Shown piece after piece: positions 44,099 through 55,700 of a stretch of 64,000 bases of DNA. Both the position numbers and the translations under genes were made by a program. Each line of letters begins with the position of its first letter. The stretch's first letter is position 1. The notes below the pieces were generated by a model. It had not been told where the DNA came from. It searched no databases and worked only from the letters and a program-made list of their open reading frames with translations. Source of the DNA: Lota lota (lineage: Eukaryota > Chordata > Actinopteri > Gadiformes > Lotidae); assembly GCA_026745465.1 (NCBI GenBank), contig JACYXH010000231.1:1-64000 (forward strand), written 5' to 3'.

Positions 44099-46049
44099 AT
44101 GGCGTCCAACACTTCCTGGTCTGAAGAGGACTTTTCATGTTCCATCTGTCTGGATGTGTTCAATAGCCCAGTTTCCACTCCATGTGGACACAACTTCTGT
44201 AGAACCTGTATTACATCGTTCTGGGATGACAAAGTCCAGTACAAATGTCCTGTTTGCAACGAGCTTTACCTCACAAGTCCTGATTTACAGGTCAATACCT
44301 TCATATCAGGGATGGTTGATCGGTTTAGAAGTTCTGTACGAGTCAAAGAGCAGCCTTGTGTTGAACCAGGAGAAGTTCCCTGTGACGTCTGTACTGGGAC
44401 CCAGCTGAAGGCTGTGAAGTCCTGCCTAGTGTGTTTTACCTCTTACTGCCAAACCCACCTGGAGCCTCATCAGAGAGTCACAGGCCTGAAGAGACATCGG
44501 CTGTTCGACCCTATGGACCGTCTGGAAGACAGGATGTGTAAGAAACACGACCTAATTCTGGAGCTCTTCTGCCAGACTGAACAGGTGTGTGTGTGTCTGT
44601 ACTGCACAGAGACGGACCACAAGTCCCATCCTGTTGTACCTCTAAAGGAGGAATATGAGGTAAAGGCGGCCCAGCTGGAGATGATGGAGTCTGAAGTTTG
44701 TCAGATGATCCAGGATATACATAGAAAGATTCAGGAGATCAAAGACACAGTAGATCGCAGCAAAGCAGACGCCGACAGAGAGATAGCTGATGGTGTGCAG
44801 GTCCTCACTGCTCTGAAGCGCTTGATTGAAAAGTGTCAGGATGATCTCAACCAAACGGTTAAAGAGAAACTAAAATCCACAGAGAAAGAAGCTGAAGGCC
44901 ACATCAAAGAGCTGGAGCAGGAAATTAAAGATCTGACCAATAGAAGCTCAGAGGTGAAGCAGCTCTCACACACTAAAGACCACCTCCACTTCCTCCAGAC
45001 CTTCATATCCCTGAAGAATTCTCCACCCACCAGGGACTGGACAACGGTGGAGGTCTGTCCTCCATCATATGTAGGGACCTTGATGAGATCCCTGGATCAG
45101 CTGGAGGAGACACTGAACATGGAGATGAAGAAGGTGCCTGACCTGAGATCAGCTCTAAAGAAGTGTAAGTGTTTAGTTTGATTACTGCCACACTGTCCAT
45201 ACTGCTATTTTGTCATATTCCTAGTCTATAATTATTTGAGTTAAAACAAATAGCTTCTAAGTAAATATATAGTATGTACGTGTATGTATGAGTACATGTC
45301 TGTGTGTGTGTGTATGTGTATATATATATATATTCTATGGCTCCAACAGTTAATTTCCAGCCTGTATGTGAGCTCAGCTTGTTCAGTCTGTTGTTCACAC
45401 AGGTGTCCCTTTTTGAAGGTGGAGTGCAATGTATATGCATGTAATTTGAAATGAAGAAGAATGGTTCAGCAGCTAATCATGTCTTGTTCTCCCATCAGAT
45501 GCCTGTGAACTCACACTGGACCCAAACACAGCCAACAGACAACTCTCTCTGTCTGAGGACAACAGAAATGTGACGTGGGTTAGAGAGGAGCAGTCGTATC
45601 CTGATCACCCAGAGAGATTTGACTCCTGGCCCCAGGTGTCGTGTAGAGAAGGTCTGACTGGCCGCTGTTACTGGGAGATGGAGTGGAAAGGACTTGTTTT
45701 TATAGGAGTGACATACAGAGGAATCACAAGGAGAGGAGGGGGTGATGACAGCATGCCTGGAGGGAACAACAAGTCCTGGAGTCTTCTTTGTCATGATTAT
45801 GGTTACTCTGCCTGGTACAACGGTAGTAGAACAGACATAAGTCTCCCCCATGCTGGCTCTAACAGAGTAGGAGTGTATCTGGACCGGCCTGCTGGCACTC
45901 TGTCCTTCTACAGAGTGTCCCCAGATGTAGGAGGGTCCTCAGACACACTGACACACATCCACACCTTCCAGTCCACCTTCACCCAGGAGGACCTCCTCCC
46001 TGGGTTTGTGTTATGGGGTGGTGCCTCAGTGTCTCTGTGTCGGTTCTAA
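44099..46049 (+). CDS. TRIM gene E: bloodthirsty-like body with NLR-type B30.2
   Basis: The coding exon 44099-45164 (355 codons plus one base) ends T|GTAAGT. The B30.2 exon 45499-46049 follows CCCATCAG. The total is about 538 residues. RING C3HC4, B-box 1-like site, B-box 2 ([16 protein letters not shown]...) and a long coiled coil are complete. The linker reads VPDLRSALKK then [12 protein letters not shown]. The protein is very close to gene A. Differences cluster in the RING distal loop and the B30.2 loops (RFDSWPQVS; LCHDYG; SLPHAGSN). The promoter belongs to the gene C type, while the 3' flank belongs to the gene A type, so the gene itself is a mosaic. The expected role is a cytoplasmic E3 ligase in innate immunity. 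Confidence 0.88.
45165..45498 (+). other. Intron of TRIM gene E, partly NLR-like
   Basis: 334 bp. 45335-45440 matches the NLR intron at 51850-51755 on the other strand (TAATTTCCAGCCTGTATGTG and GTTGTTCACACAGGTGTCCC). A short GT/TA run sits at 45300-45332. Confidence 0.8.
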
Positions 46050-46219
46050 CACACAGAATGAATGAATGAATGAATGAATGAATCGGTGGTTATTATTTGT
46101 AGACGCTGTTGAGAAGGTAAACGCGTGGCTGAGCGTGACATCACTATGCATGATACTCGTATCAGTGTTTCCTCAAATTCAAGACTTTTGTATTTTGGTT
46201 GATTTTAAACATGTACTCA

Positions 46220-47425
46220 ACTAAACTCCAAATGCTACATTTTATTGGGCTTCAGAAAGGTTTATCTTGACAAACCATGAATGCAAGAGAGTTAAGATCT
46301 TTCATAGTTAGCTAAGCAGGTTTTACAAAGATACTTTTTTAAAATTTGAAATGTATTTAAATAACTGTTGATGGTAAATCACATTTTATATTTTATTCAT
46401 TACACCAACTATGGACTATGGGGTAATGTTCATGTTGTAAATAACTTTAAACTGAATATTGAGTCCTTGTGTTCTGTTGGGAACAAAACGGCAGCAGAAT
46501 ATGTTCAGTTATTCAAGATATGTGCACACCTGTTTATGATTTGTAATGTCTGCTACTTCTATTATTTTAGTTATTGTGTTTATTGTGTACATGTAAGGGA
46601 CTATTTTTCTGTTGCATTTGTTAATGAAGCATCATGGTAATAAACAGTGGATTCAACTGAATGTTCTCGTGTATTCAGCCAATAATTATTTTAGTTTTAA
46701 TACTAACTAATGCTAACACAAGGGCCTTAAGAAGAATATATATAAATCAGAAAGTATTTAAAAAAAACTACAATATTATTTACAACATTATTTCAAAATG
46801 GGGGTGCTGCAGCACCCTTAGCATCATACTTTTAACGCCTATGTGTATCTATTCACTACATAGCTTTGGATCACTGCGTCTGATAAAAGACTAAATATTA
46901 AGATATGAGGCCGTTTATCAAAGAAATCCCATAGAAACCACCTGGTTGTTTTGGTAAGAAGTGGGAGGATATTTGGGATTTTGGGTAAACTGACCGCGTA
47001 CTCTGGCCAGAACAGCACATGATGCCCTACATTCCTTGTTGGTTTTTCCCACGTTGCTTCATTTTTGGCGACCTTTCATAAGCCAACACACATACAGTAT
47101 GCCAACATAAGATAATTTACAGATTAATCTAACCGTCCCCCCCTTTACTTCTATAAAAGACAACTTTGAACTGAAAGAAACAACGGACAAGATGAATAGT
47201 TCATCAGCTCAGAGGAGGAGGTGTGGGGCGTGGAGGTTTGGACAGAATCCAGACACTTTAACTTTTGGTTGCCTTGTCTGTCTGACACCCCCGCTGCCTC
47301 ACAGATGGTCCAGCCCATATCGGCGATAGCGGCCCTCACTGCTATAGCACCAATCTGAAGGTATGGATGTTGGACATGCTCTATATAAGGACTTATTTTC
47401 TGTCTGACACAGCCCTTTAATACTT
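46220..47425 (+). repeat. Segmentally duplicated 3' flank of gene E
   Basis: Matches 5870-6590 plus 7144-7640 after gene A in the same order, with about 550 bp absent between the two parts here. Confidence 0.8.
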
Positions 47426-47544
47426 CCTCCGTTCGCCAGTGTTGCATGTTCCTAAGAACAGTTAATCACGTTCCCCAGATGTGCTAGATCGTCTCAACCT
47501 GTTCAACATTCATAGTAAACCCCTGCCGCCAACTTCCTCCTACC

Positions 47545-47684
47545 ATACATACACACACACACATATGCACGCACACACACACACAAACACACACACAAAC
47601 ACGCATGCACACACACGCACACACACACACAAACACACATACACGCACACACGCACGCACACACATGCACGCATGCATGCACAA

Positions 47685-47715
<31 letters not shown>

Positions 47716-47716
47716 C
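47545..47716. repeat. CA-rich microsatellite
   Basis: Interrupted CACA/CGCA units. The surrounding Cys-Val and Thr-His ORFs are artefacts. A B-box-like GTGGTCGAGTGGTTGG follows at 47730. Confidence 0.85.
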
Positions 47717-48089
47717 CCCGAGGGCCCTTGTGGTCGAGTGGTTGGCTCCAACCCCAACTGTTGAGCGGCTTCACACCTCATGTTTTGTTCTTTTTGATTC
47801 ATATTTTCTCTCTGCCTATGGCAGTGAAGCAGACTACATGGTGGACTTTGGTTGTTATCGTTGGTCTTTGTGTGCCAACTAATCTCATATTTGAATAAAG
47901 ATGATGGTCATTATAGGGCTGCTGGTGTTTGTAGTTACAGGTTTGACGTGGTCTCATATGAGGGAGGGAGGGCTGTATTCTTCTGATCAGTAACACACAA
48001 TGATGATCTGCGCACGTGTGTGTGTGTGTTTATGTAAGATCCAATTTTACCCCCAAAGGGGTTATCTACTTCTTCAAACGGTGCAAATC

Positions 48090-48093
<4 letters not shown>

Positions 48094-48147
<54 letters not shown>

Positions 48148-48182
48148 CAAACACACAGAAAGAGAGAGAGAGCGAGAGAGAG
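48094..48182. repeat. (CA)n and (GA)n
   Basis: A CA run followed by GAGA, at the outer end of a long inverted repeat. Confidence 0.85.
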
Positions 48183-49088
48183 AGCTTTCTTGTGTCTGTA
48201 TTTGTCTTCATTCATGTTATTTTGTAAACGTTTAATATGTTACTGTGTGTTGTTTTATTTGAAGGGATACATGCTATTTCATATGTTGTTAATGTCTATT
48301 AGACAAGCATATACAATGTAATATGTCTATAATGTCTATTTACGGTCATCTTGCTCTGCTTATTACAACAATAAATCATTTGGTTTGAAGTAACTCAGTA
48401 CTGTACTCAGTACAGTAATCTTTCCACTACATACTTTCTTACTCTTCCTCAAGCTATTATCTGATGAATACTTTTACTTCTACTTGAGTTATTATTACTT
48501 TAAATATATTCTTGTTAAATATAAAAGTAGGCTGTTATAAATAGGAGGTTGTTGACAGTGCTCACCGTGGGGTCGTTTGATTGGACCACAGGATCCAGTG
48601 AGTGACAGGTGGGGCGGTCTCTGGCTCGAGCCAAACGGAGGAGACGGTTGTACAGCTTGTGTCGGGTTTCAAACCCATCCCGTGTTCCCCTTCCGCGCAC
48701 ATTGGTTCACGAGTACAACGCGGGGGAAATGACGTGATTGGCTGGAAAACATGTTCCCCATGATTCCCACAACGTGGCCGGGCATGTGTGAGAGCACGGA
48801 GAGCAGTAGTCCCAGACGTCCATTCCAAACAGCGATCTGGTGACAACACGCCCTTGTCACTAAGGCCAATAAGCTGCAGCGGTTTCCTTCACATCGACAC
48901 AGATCACACGTTGACAATAAGCCGCCCTTGCTGCTTGTGGGACTTTACAAAGAGGCGTTCCCTCCCACTAGACGTGGCTCGCGTGCGGGCGGGGCTATGT
49001 GTAGCCCCGCCCACCGGTTCAATTGGTTTGAAGAGGGGCGGGGTCAGTCAGTCAGTCTCTCTACATGGAGAACAGTTGTCACAGACGT

Positions 49089-49546
49089 AGGCTTATATAG
49101 TTATGGGAACCAACGAATGATAAAGAATAAAGCTGTTGAGAACTCTTCTATTAAACCTTCATTACCCTTTATAATTAGGCTTATATAGTTATAGGAACCA
49201 ACGAATAATAAAGAATAAAGCTGTTGAGAACTATTCTATTAAACCTTCATTACCCTTTATAATTAGGCTTATATAGTTATAGGAACCAACGAATAATAAA
49301 GAATAAAGCTGTTGAGAACTCTTATATTAAACCTTCATTACCCTTTATAATTAGGCTTATATAGTTATAGGAACCAACGAATAATAAAGAATAAAGCTGT
49401 TGAGAACTCTTCTGTTAAACCTTCGTTACCTTTTATAATTAGGCTTATGTAGTTATAGGAACCAACGAATAATAAAGAATAAAGCTGTTGAGAACTCTTC
49501 TATTAAACCTTCATTACCCTTTATAATTAGGCTTATATAGTTATGG
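49089..49546 (+). repeat. 88-bp minisatellite, five copies plus a part
   Basis: Units start at 49089, 49177, 49265, 49353, 49441 and 49529 (partial), each beginning AGGCTTATATAGTTAT. They are nearly identical, and inverted relative to 7650-7965. Confidence 0.92.
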
Positions 49547-49593
49547 TTGTTGGATATGAAACGCACCACACACCGTGGCCTTATCCTACAAGT

Positions 49594-49630
49594 GTCCGAG
49601 AAGCTTCATGAACCTTCTCGGACCCCAACA
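49594..49630. repeat. Short palindrome
   Basis: GTCCGAGAAGCTTCATGAAC and its near-complement CTTCTCGGAC could form a hairpin of about 12 bp. Confidence 0.6.
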
Positions 49631-50319
49631 ATAACCGCTCCCCAGATGGAGCTGACGTTGTGACGTCACGGGGCCTCCGAAAGGGCCCGTAGACATCCCG
49701 GAAAGAACCGGACCGGAGTTCAGAGCAGCGTGGAACGGGTTTCTTTCTGCATTATGTGATTATTCTAGTAATGTTGACTAAAGAGCATAGGTTACTAAGT
49801 TTAAGATCATAGAAGACATACTAAGACGGAACAAGATAAGTGTTTCTATTGGTAATGATAAGAAATATAGATAATATAATTATATAGAATAATGAGCACT
49901 GTCAATAACATCCTATTTCTAACAGCCTACTTTTATATATAACAAGTATATGTTTAAAGTAATAATAACTCAAGTAGAAGTAAAAGTAGTCATCAGATAA
50001 TTACTTGAGGAAGAGTAAGAAAGTATCTAGTGAAAAGACTACTCAAGTACTGAGTTACTTCATACCAAATGTTTTATTGTTGTAATAAGCAGAGCAAGAT
50101 GAACGTAAATAGACAAATATTACACTGTATATGCTTGTCAAATAGACATTAACAATGTATAAAATAGCATTCTTTCTTTCCATAGCTCTCTCTCGCTCTT
50201 TCTCTCTCTCTCTTGATTCACAAAAAGACTTGCGTAAAAGCGAAAGTGTGTTACATTATAACAAAAAAAAATTAATGAAGTAAATTAAAGAGTAAATATA
50301 ATCTCTTCATGTATTTATG

Positions 50320-50700
50320 TGTGTGTACTGTGTTTGTGTGCGTGTACTGTGTACTGTGTGTGTAAAATGCATGTACTATGTGAGTGTGTACTATGAGTGT
50401 GTGTTTGTGTACTATGTGAATGTGTATGTGTGTGTATGAGTATGTGTGTGTGTACTATGTGTGTGTGTACTATGTGTGTGTGTACTGTGTGTGTACTATT
50501 CGTGTGTGTACTATGAGTGTGTGTACTATGTGTGTTTGTACTATGCGTGTACTGTGTGTGTACTATGTGTGTGTGTACTATGCGTGTGTGTATTATGTGT
50601 GTGTGTACTATGCGTGTACTGTGTGTGTGTACTATGCGTGTGTGTACTATGTGTGTGTGTACTATGTGTGTGTGTACTATGCGTGTACTACTGTGTGCTG
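50320..50700. repeat. GTGTGTACTATG minisatellite
   Basis: 12-14-bp units of TACTATGTGTGTG and variants, starting 40 bp past the NLR stop codon and so probably within its 3' UTR. Confidence 0.85.
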
Positions 50701-50738
50701 TACGTCCTGCCTGACTGCCAGCGTGTGCGCTTTGTTTT

Positions 50739-51292
50739 CTACAACCGACACAGAGACACTGAGCCACCACCCCACCCTAACCCAAACCCAGGGAGGAGGT
50801 CCTCCTGGGTGAAGGTGGACTGGAAGGTGTGGATGTGTGTCAGTGTGTCTGAGGACCCTCCTACATCTGGGGACACTCTGTAGAAGGACAGAGTGCCAGC
50901 AGGCCGGTCCAGATACACTCCTACTCTGTTAGAGCCAGGGGGGGGGAGACGTATGTATGTTCTACTACCGTTGTACCAGGCAGAGTAACCACCATCATAA
51001 CACTCAAGACTCCAGGACTTGTTGTTCCCTCCAAGCCAGCTGTCATCACCCTCTCCTCTCCTTGTGATTCCTCTGTATGTCACTCCTATATAAACAACTC
51101 CTTCCCACTCTACCTCCCAGTAACAGCGGCCAGTCAGAGCCTCTCTACACAACACCTGGTCCCAGTAGTCAAATCTCTCTGGGTGATCAGGATACGACTG
51201 CTCCTCTCTAACCCGCGTCACCTTTCTGTTGTCCTCAGACAGAGAGAGTTGTCTGTGGGCTGTGTTTGGGTCCAGTGTGAGTTCACAGGCAT
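50739..51292 (-). CDS. NLR B30.2 (PRY-SPRY) exon
   Basis: Terminal exon, 183 full codons, entered after CCCGTCAG with the split Tyr codon. The [20 protein letters not shown] start, [24 protein letters not shown] and the SVSLCRL end are nearly the same as in TRIM genes A, D and E. B30.2 domains bind protein ligands through variable loops. Its frame is intact. Confidence 0.92.
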
Positions 51293-52625
51293 CTGACGGG
51301 AGAACAAGACACGATTAGCTGCTGAACCATTCTTCATCATCATCATCATCACTAGTTCTCTTGCATACTTCTTTTATTCTCTTTATGACACTTTTTAATC
51401 ACTATCTACACTTCAAACAGTAACATAGAAAGACAAAATCACATTGTATGATAGGTGCTATAGTTTGCTAGTGTGCTTTAGCTTTAGAGTTTATAGTGCA
51501 TATTGTTTTTAAGATAATTAAAGTTAAACTTAATAGCTAATCCCATGTGTGTGTGAGTGGCTGTCCCAATCAAAACATTGAAACCAAGGAAAATGTATAA
51601 ACTGCATTTACTCCCTCAATATTTACACTACATACACATATTATACATCAAAATGTTCGGCATGATGAGCTAATCACCCATACAAAATAACTAAGCAATA
51701 CTTGTAATACCTTTACATCTTTAAAAACTTTTGGTTTTCCCAATCCACATACATTGCACTCAACCTTCAAAGGGACACCTGTGTGAACAACAGACTGAAC
51801 AAGCTGAGCTCACATACAGGCTGGAAATTAACTGTTGGAGCCATAGAACTGGTTCATACATACTATATATACATAGACATGTACTCATACATTCTATATA
51901 TACATAGACATGTATTCATACATACACATATATACTATATATACATAGACATGTACTCATACATACACATACATACTATATATACATAGACATGTACTCA
52001 TACATACTATATATACACAGACATGTACTCATACTATATATAAATACATAGACATGTACTCATACATACACGTACATACTAGACATACATAAACACAGGG
52101 AAACATAGCTATACATACGTATACACAAGTACACATCTGAATGAACGGACGTCACCTCCTGCTGTGTGGATGGACTTTCAATCTCAATAGTTAGTGTGTG
52201 TTGTGATGAATCTAACTAAACACTTACACTTCTTTAGAGCTGGTCTCAGCCTCCACACTCCACCGTGCTCCACCCTGGGGGGGGAAACAAAGTGAGAGCA
52301 GCATGTTGAAACATTCACCTTCATCATCTGATGTCTCATCACTTTCTACACAACATGAGTTCCAGCTGTGTTTTCAAACCACTTCATCTAGCAGCTGGTT
52401 GAATCCTTGTAGGAGACATTGTCCCTGAGTGGTGAGCTGTCCTCTCCATACCTGAGAGTGTCCAGTCTCCAGCGTGGATCCTCCAGTCCAGCAGAGAGCA
52501 GCGTAACTCCTGAGTCTCCTGGGTGATTGTAGCTCAGGTCCAGCTCTCTCAGATGGGAGGGGTTGGAGCTCAGAGCTGAGGCCAGAGAAGCACAGCCTTC
52601 CTGTGTGACCAGGCAGCCAGACAAC

Positions 52626-52719
<94 letters not shown>

Positions 52720-55700
52720 TATTCTTCCTTCACTTGGATGTGAAACAGGATCTTAAACAAATGCTCCTTTCTCAATAGCTACAACTCAAATGAGATATTG
52801 TTCTGTTAGAGTCAGGAGAAGTCCGCTGTGTTTGGTACGCTAACACCATTTCTTCACAAGTTCTAACATTGTGTAGAACCAGGGAGTGTTTTGTCAGCAG
52901 GGAAAAGAGCAACAGAAATGCATTGGACATGAGCAGCACTTACACCAAACTAATGGGATGTTAATAAAGGACATCTTTAATGTTCCATATGAATCACTAT
53001 ACCACGGCCAGTGATGTTCTAGTGGTGAGGTGTGCATTATATTCAGATCACAGCACGGCTAGAGACTCATCACCATGTCTACACTAATGACAACTCCTCA
53101 GCTCACATCAGCTGGCCAGAGTTACATAACATATAACATACATAACATACTAGCAGTTAACAGGACAGCAACCCCTAACCCTAACCCTCACATCAGCTGG
53201 CCAGAGTTACATAACATATAACATTCATAACATACCAGCAGTTAACAGGACAGCAACCCCTAACCCTCACATCAGCTGGTGTCAAGTAATGTTGATTCAT
53301 CGGTGTCCAGATATATTAGAAGGTATGGGGCGTAAGGGATGTCTGGTATACAGTAGTTAGGGGCTGGGCGAATCTCCTCACCAGCTTGTTCACAACCGTT
53401 ACAGGATAACAAGCTTCACATAGTGACGGATCTAACACTGGCCAGCGTTACATAACATATAACATACATAACATACTAGCAGTTAACAGGACAGCAACCC
53501 CTAACCCTCACATCAGCTGGCCAGAGTTACATAACATATAACATACATAACATACTAACAGTTAACAGGACAGCAACCCCTAACCCTAACCCTAACATCA
53601 GCTGGCCAGAGTTACATAACATATAACATACATAACATACTAGCAGTTAACAGGATAGCAACCCCTAACCCTAACCCTCACATCAGCTGGCCAGAGTTAC
53701 ATAACATATAACATACATAACAAACTAGCAGTTAACAGGACAGCAACCCCTAACCCTAACCCTCACATCAGCTGGCCAGAGTTACATAACATATAACATA
53801 CATAACATACTAGCAGTTAACAGGACAGCAACCCCTAACCCTAACCCTCACATCAGCTGGCCAGCGTTCTGTGAGCTAGAATAACCTGTTAACTCATAAC
53901 ATACTAGCAGTTAACAGGACAGCAAACATAAAGAACTAAACAATAACAATCTTGTTGAAATCAGTGGTCCTCTAAAGTTATGTCACTACTGTAGCGTTAG
54001 CATCCTCACTGACACGGTGAACCTAGCTTCTAGATGAATAATGATGCTGCATCGTGTCGTGTGTTCTTTTTCCATAACAGCCCACCTAGTCGTGGATCAT
54101 CCCTTACATATTAAACAAGCCCAAAGACACAGTTTGAAGAAGAGGCTGATAACTGACCTGAGAGTTTCCAGTGTACAGTGTGGACTCCCCAGTCCAGCAG
54201 AGAGCAGCTTCACTCCTGAATCCTGCACATCATTGGCACTCAGGTCCAGCTCTCTCAGACTAGAGGAGTTGGAGCTGAGAACTGAGGCCAGAGCTTCACA
54301 GCATCTCTCTGACAGATGACAGCCATTCAGCCTTCACACAAAATAAACACAACATGTTAGGAACTGTGTTTCATACATTCCACTCACAAAGACACGTCTA
54401 GCTCACAGGAGAAACATCTTGTAGCAACAGTGATCACGTTATTTTTTGTTAGCTGGCCTGAGGAGTTCTCCTACATGTTAAGGGGGCGAGCATAGCGAGG
54501 GGACCCAAATGCACGACACAGACACTGACACGGAGGTAAATAATACCAGGGATTTACTGAGGGCAACAAAAGAATAAGGCAGGAAACAGGGGGACGAGGC
54601 AAGGGGCTTGATGGCACGCAGGTAGTCAGACTGGAGGGGGTTCGTCAACGAGCAGGTAGTCAGACTGGAGGGGGTTCGGCAACGAGCAGGTAGTCAGACA
54701 GGAGGGGGTTCGGCAACGAGCAGGTAGTCAGACTGGAGGGGGTTCGGCAATGAGCAGGTAGTCAGACAGGAGGGGGTTCGGCAACGAGCAGGTAGTCAGA
54801 CTGGAGGGGGTTCGTCAACGAGCAGGTAGTCAGACAGGAGGGGGTTCGGCAACGAGCAGGTAGTCAGACAGGAGGGGGTTCGGCAACGAGCAGGTAGTCA
54901 GGCAGATTGGAAAAGGGGAGAAGGTTGTTAGCACAAGTGATAAACACTTTAGCAAATATAGCACGAGGAAGGGCCAGGGACGAGGTACTGACTGTGGTAG
55001 TGTAAACAACGATCTAGCGATAACTGCTTGGAGATCCGGGGTTGATATAGTGAGTGCTAATGAAGATTGCCGGCCGGTGTGTAGACAGAGGGAGATGAAT
55101 GGATGAAGTAGTAGAAAGACACTGGCTAGGTGGCAGAAGTGGACGGCATGACACTACGCCAACTAGAAATGAGGTCTGACTCCCCAGAGCGCGCTCGCAT
55201 GGGAAGCCGAATGGCAAAGCCCACCACCGTATATACACAGCCCACCCACCACCATATAGACACAGCCCACCACATAGACACAGCCCACCACCACCACATA
55301 GACACAGCCCACCACAGTAGACACAGCCCACCACAGTAGACACAGCCCACCAGCGTATAGACACAGCCCACCAGCGTATAGACACAGCCCACCACCGTAT
55401 AGACACAGCCCACCACCGTATAGACACAGCCCACCACCATATAGACACAGCCCACCACCACATAGACACAGCCCACCACCACATAGACACAGCCCACCAC
55501 CACATAGACACAGCCCACCACCCTATAGACACAGCCCACCACCACATAGACACAGCCCACCACCACATAGACACAGCCCACCACATAGACACAGCCCACC
55601 ACAGTAGACACAGCCCACCACAGTAGACACAGCCCACCACAGTAGACACAGCCCACCAGCGTATAGACACAGCCCACCAGCGTATAGACACAGCCCACCA

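Larger units (their letters stand above)
48160..50215. repeat. Large inverted-repeat structure around a minisatellite
   Basis: The arms are about 48160-48565 and 49889-50215. The left arm's AGTAACTCAGTACTGTACTC ... GGCTGTTATAAATAGGA reappears in reverse complement in the right arm. The 1.3-kb interior holds GC-rich DNA and the 88-bp minisatellite. It may be a composite foldback element. No transposase ORF was seen. Confidence 0.7.

Noticed and set aside
44154..44408. ORFs in other frames over the TRIM coding exons, on both strands
   Set aside because: Shadows of the real TRIM frames; they lack conserved zinc ligands.
47481..47882. Thr-His and Cys-Val repeat ORFs here and at 5518-5922, 14809-15542, 27850-28517, 39579-39857, 50315-50883 and 52374-52778
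   Set aside because: Direct translations of CA/GT microsatellites on either strand.
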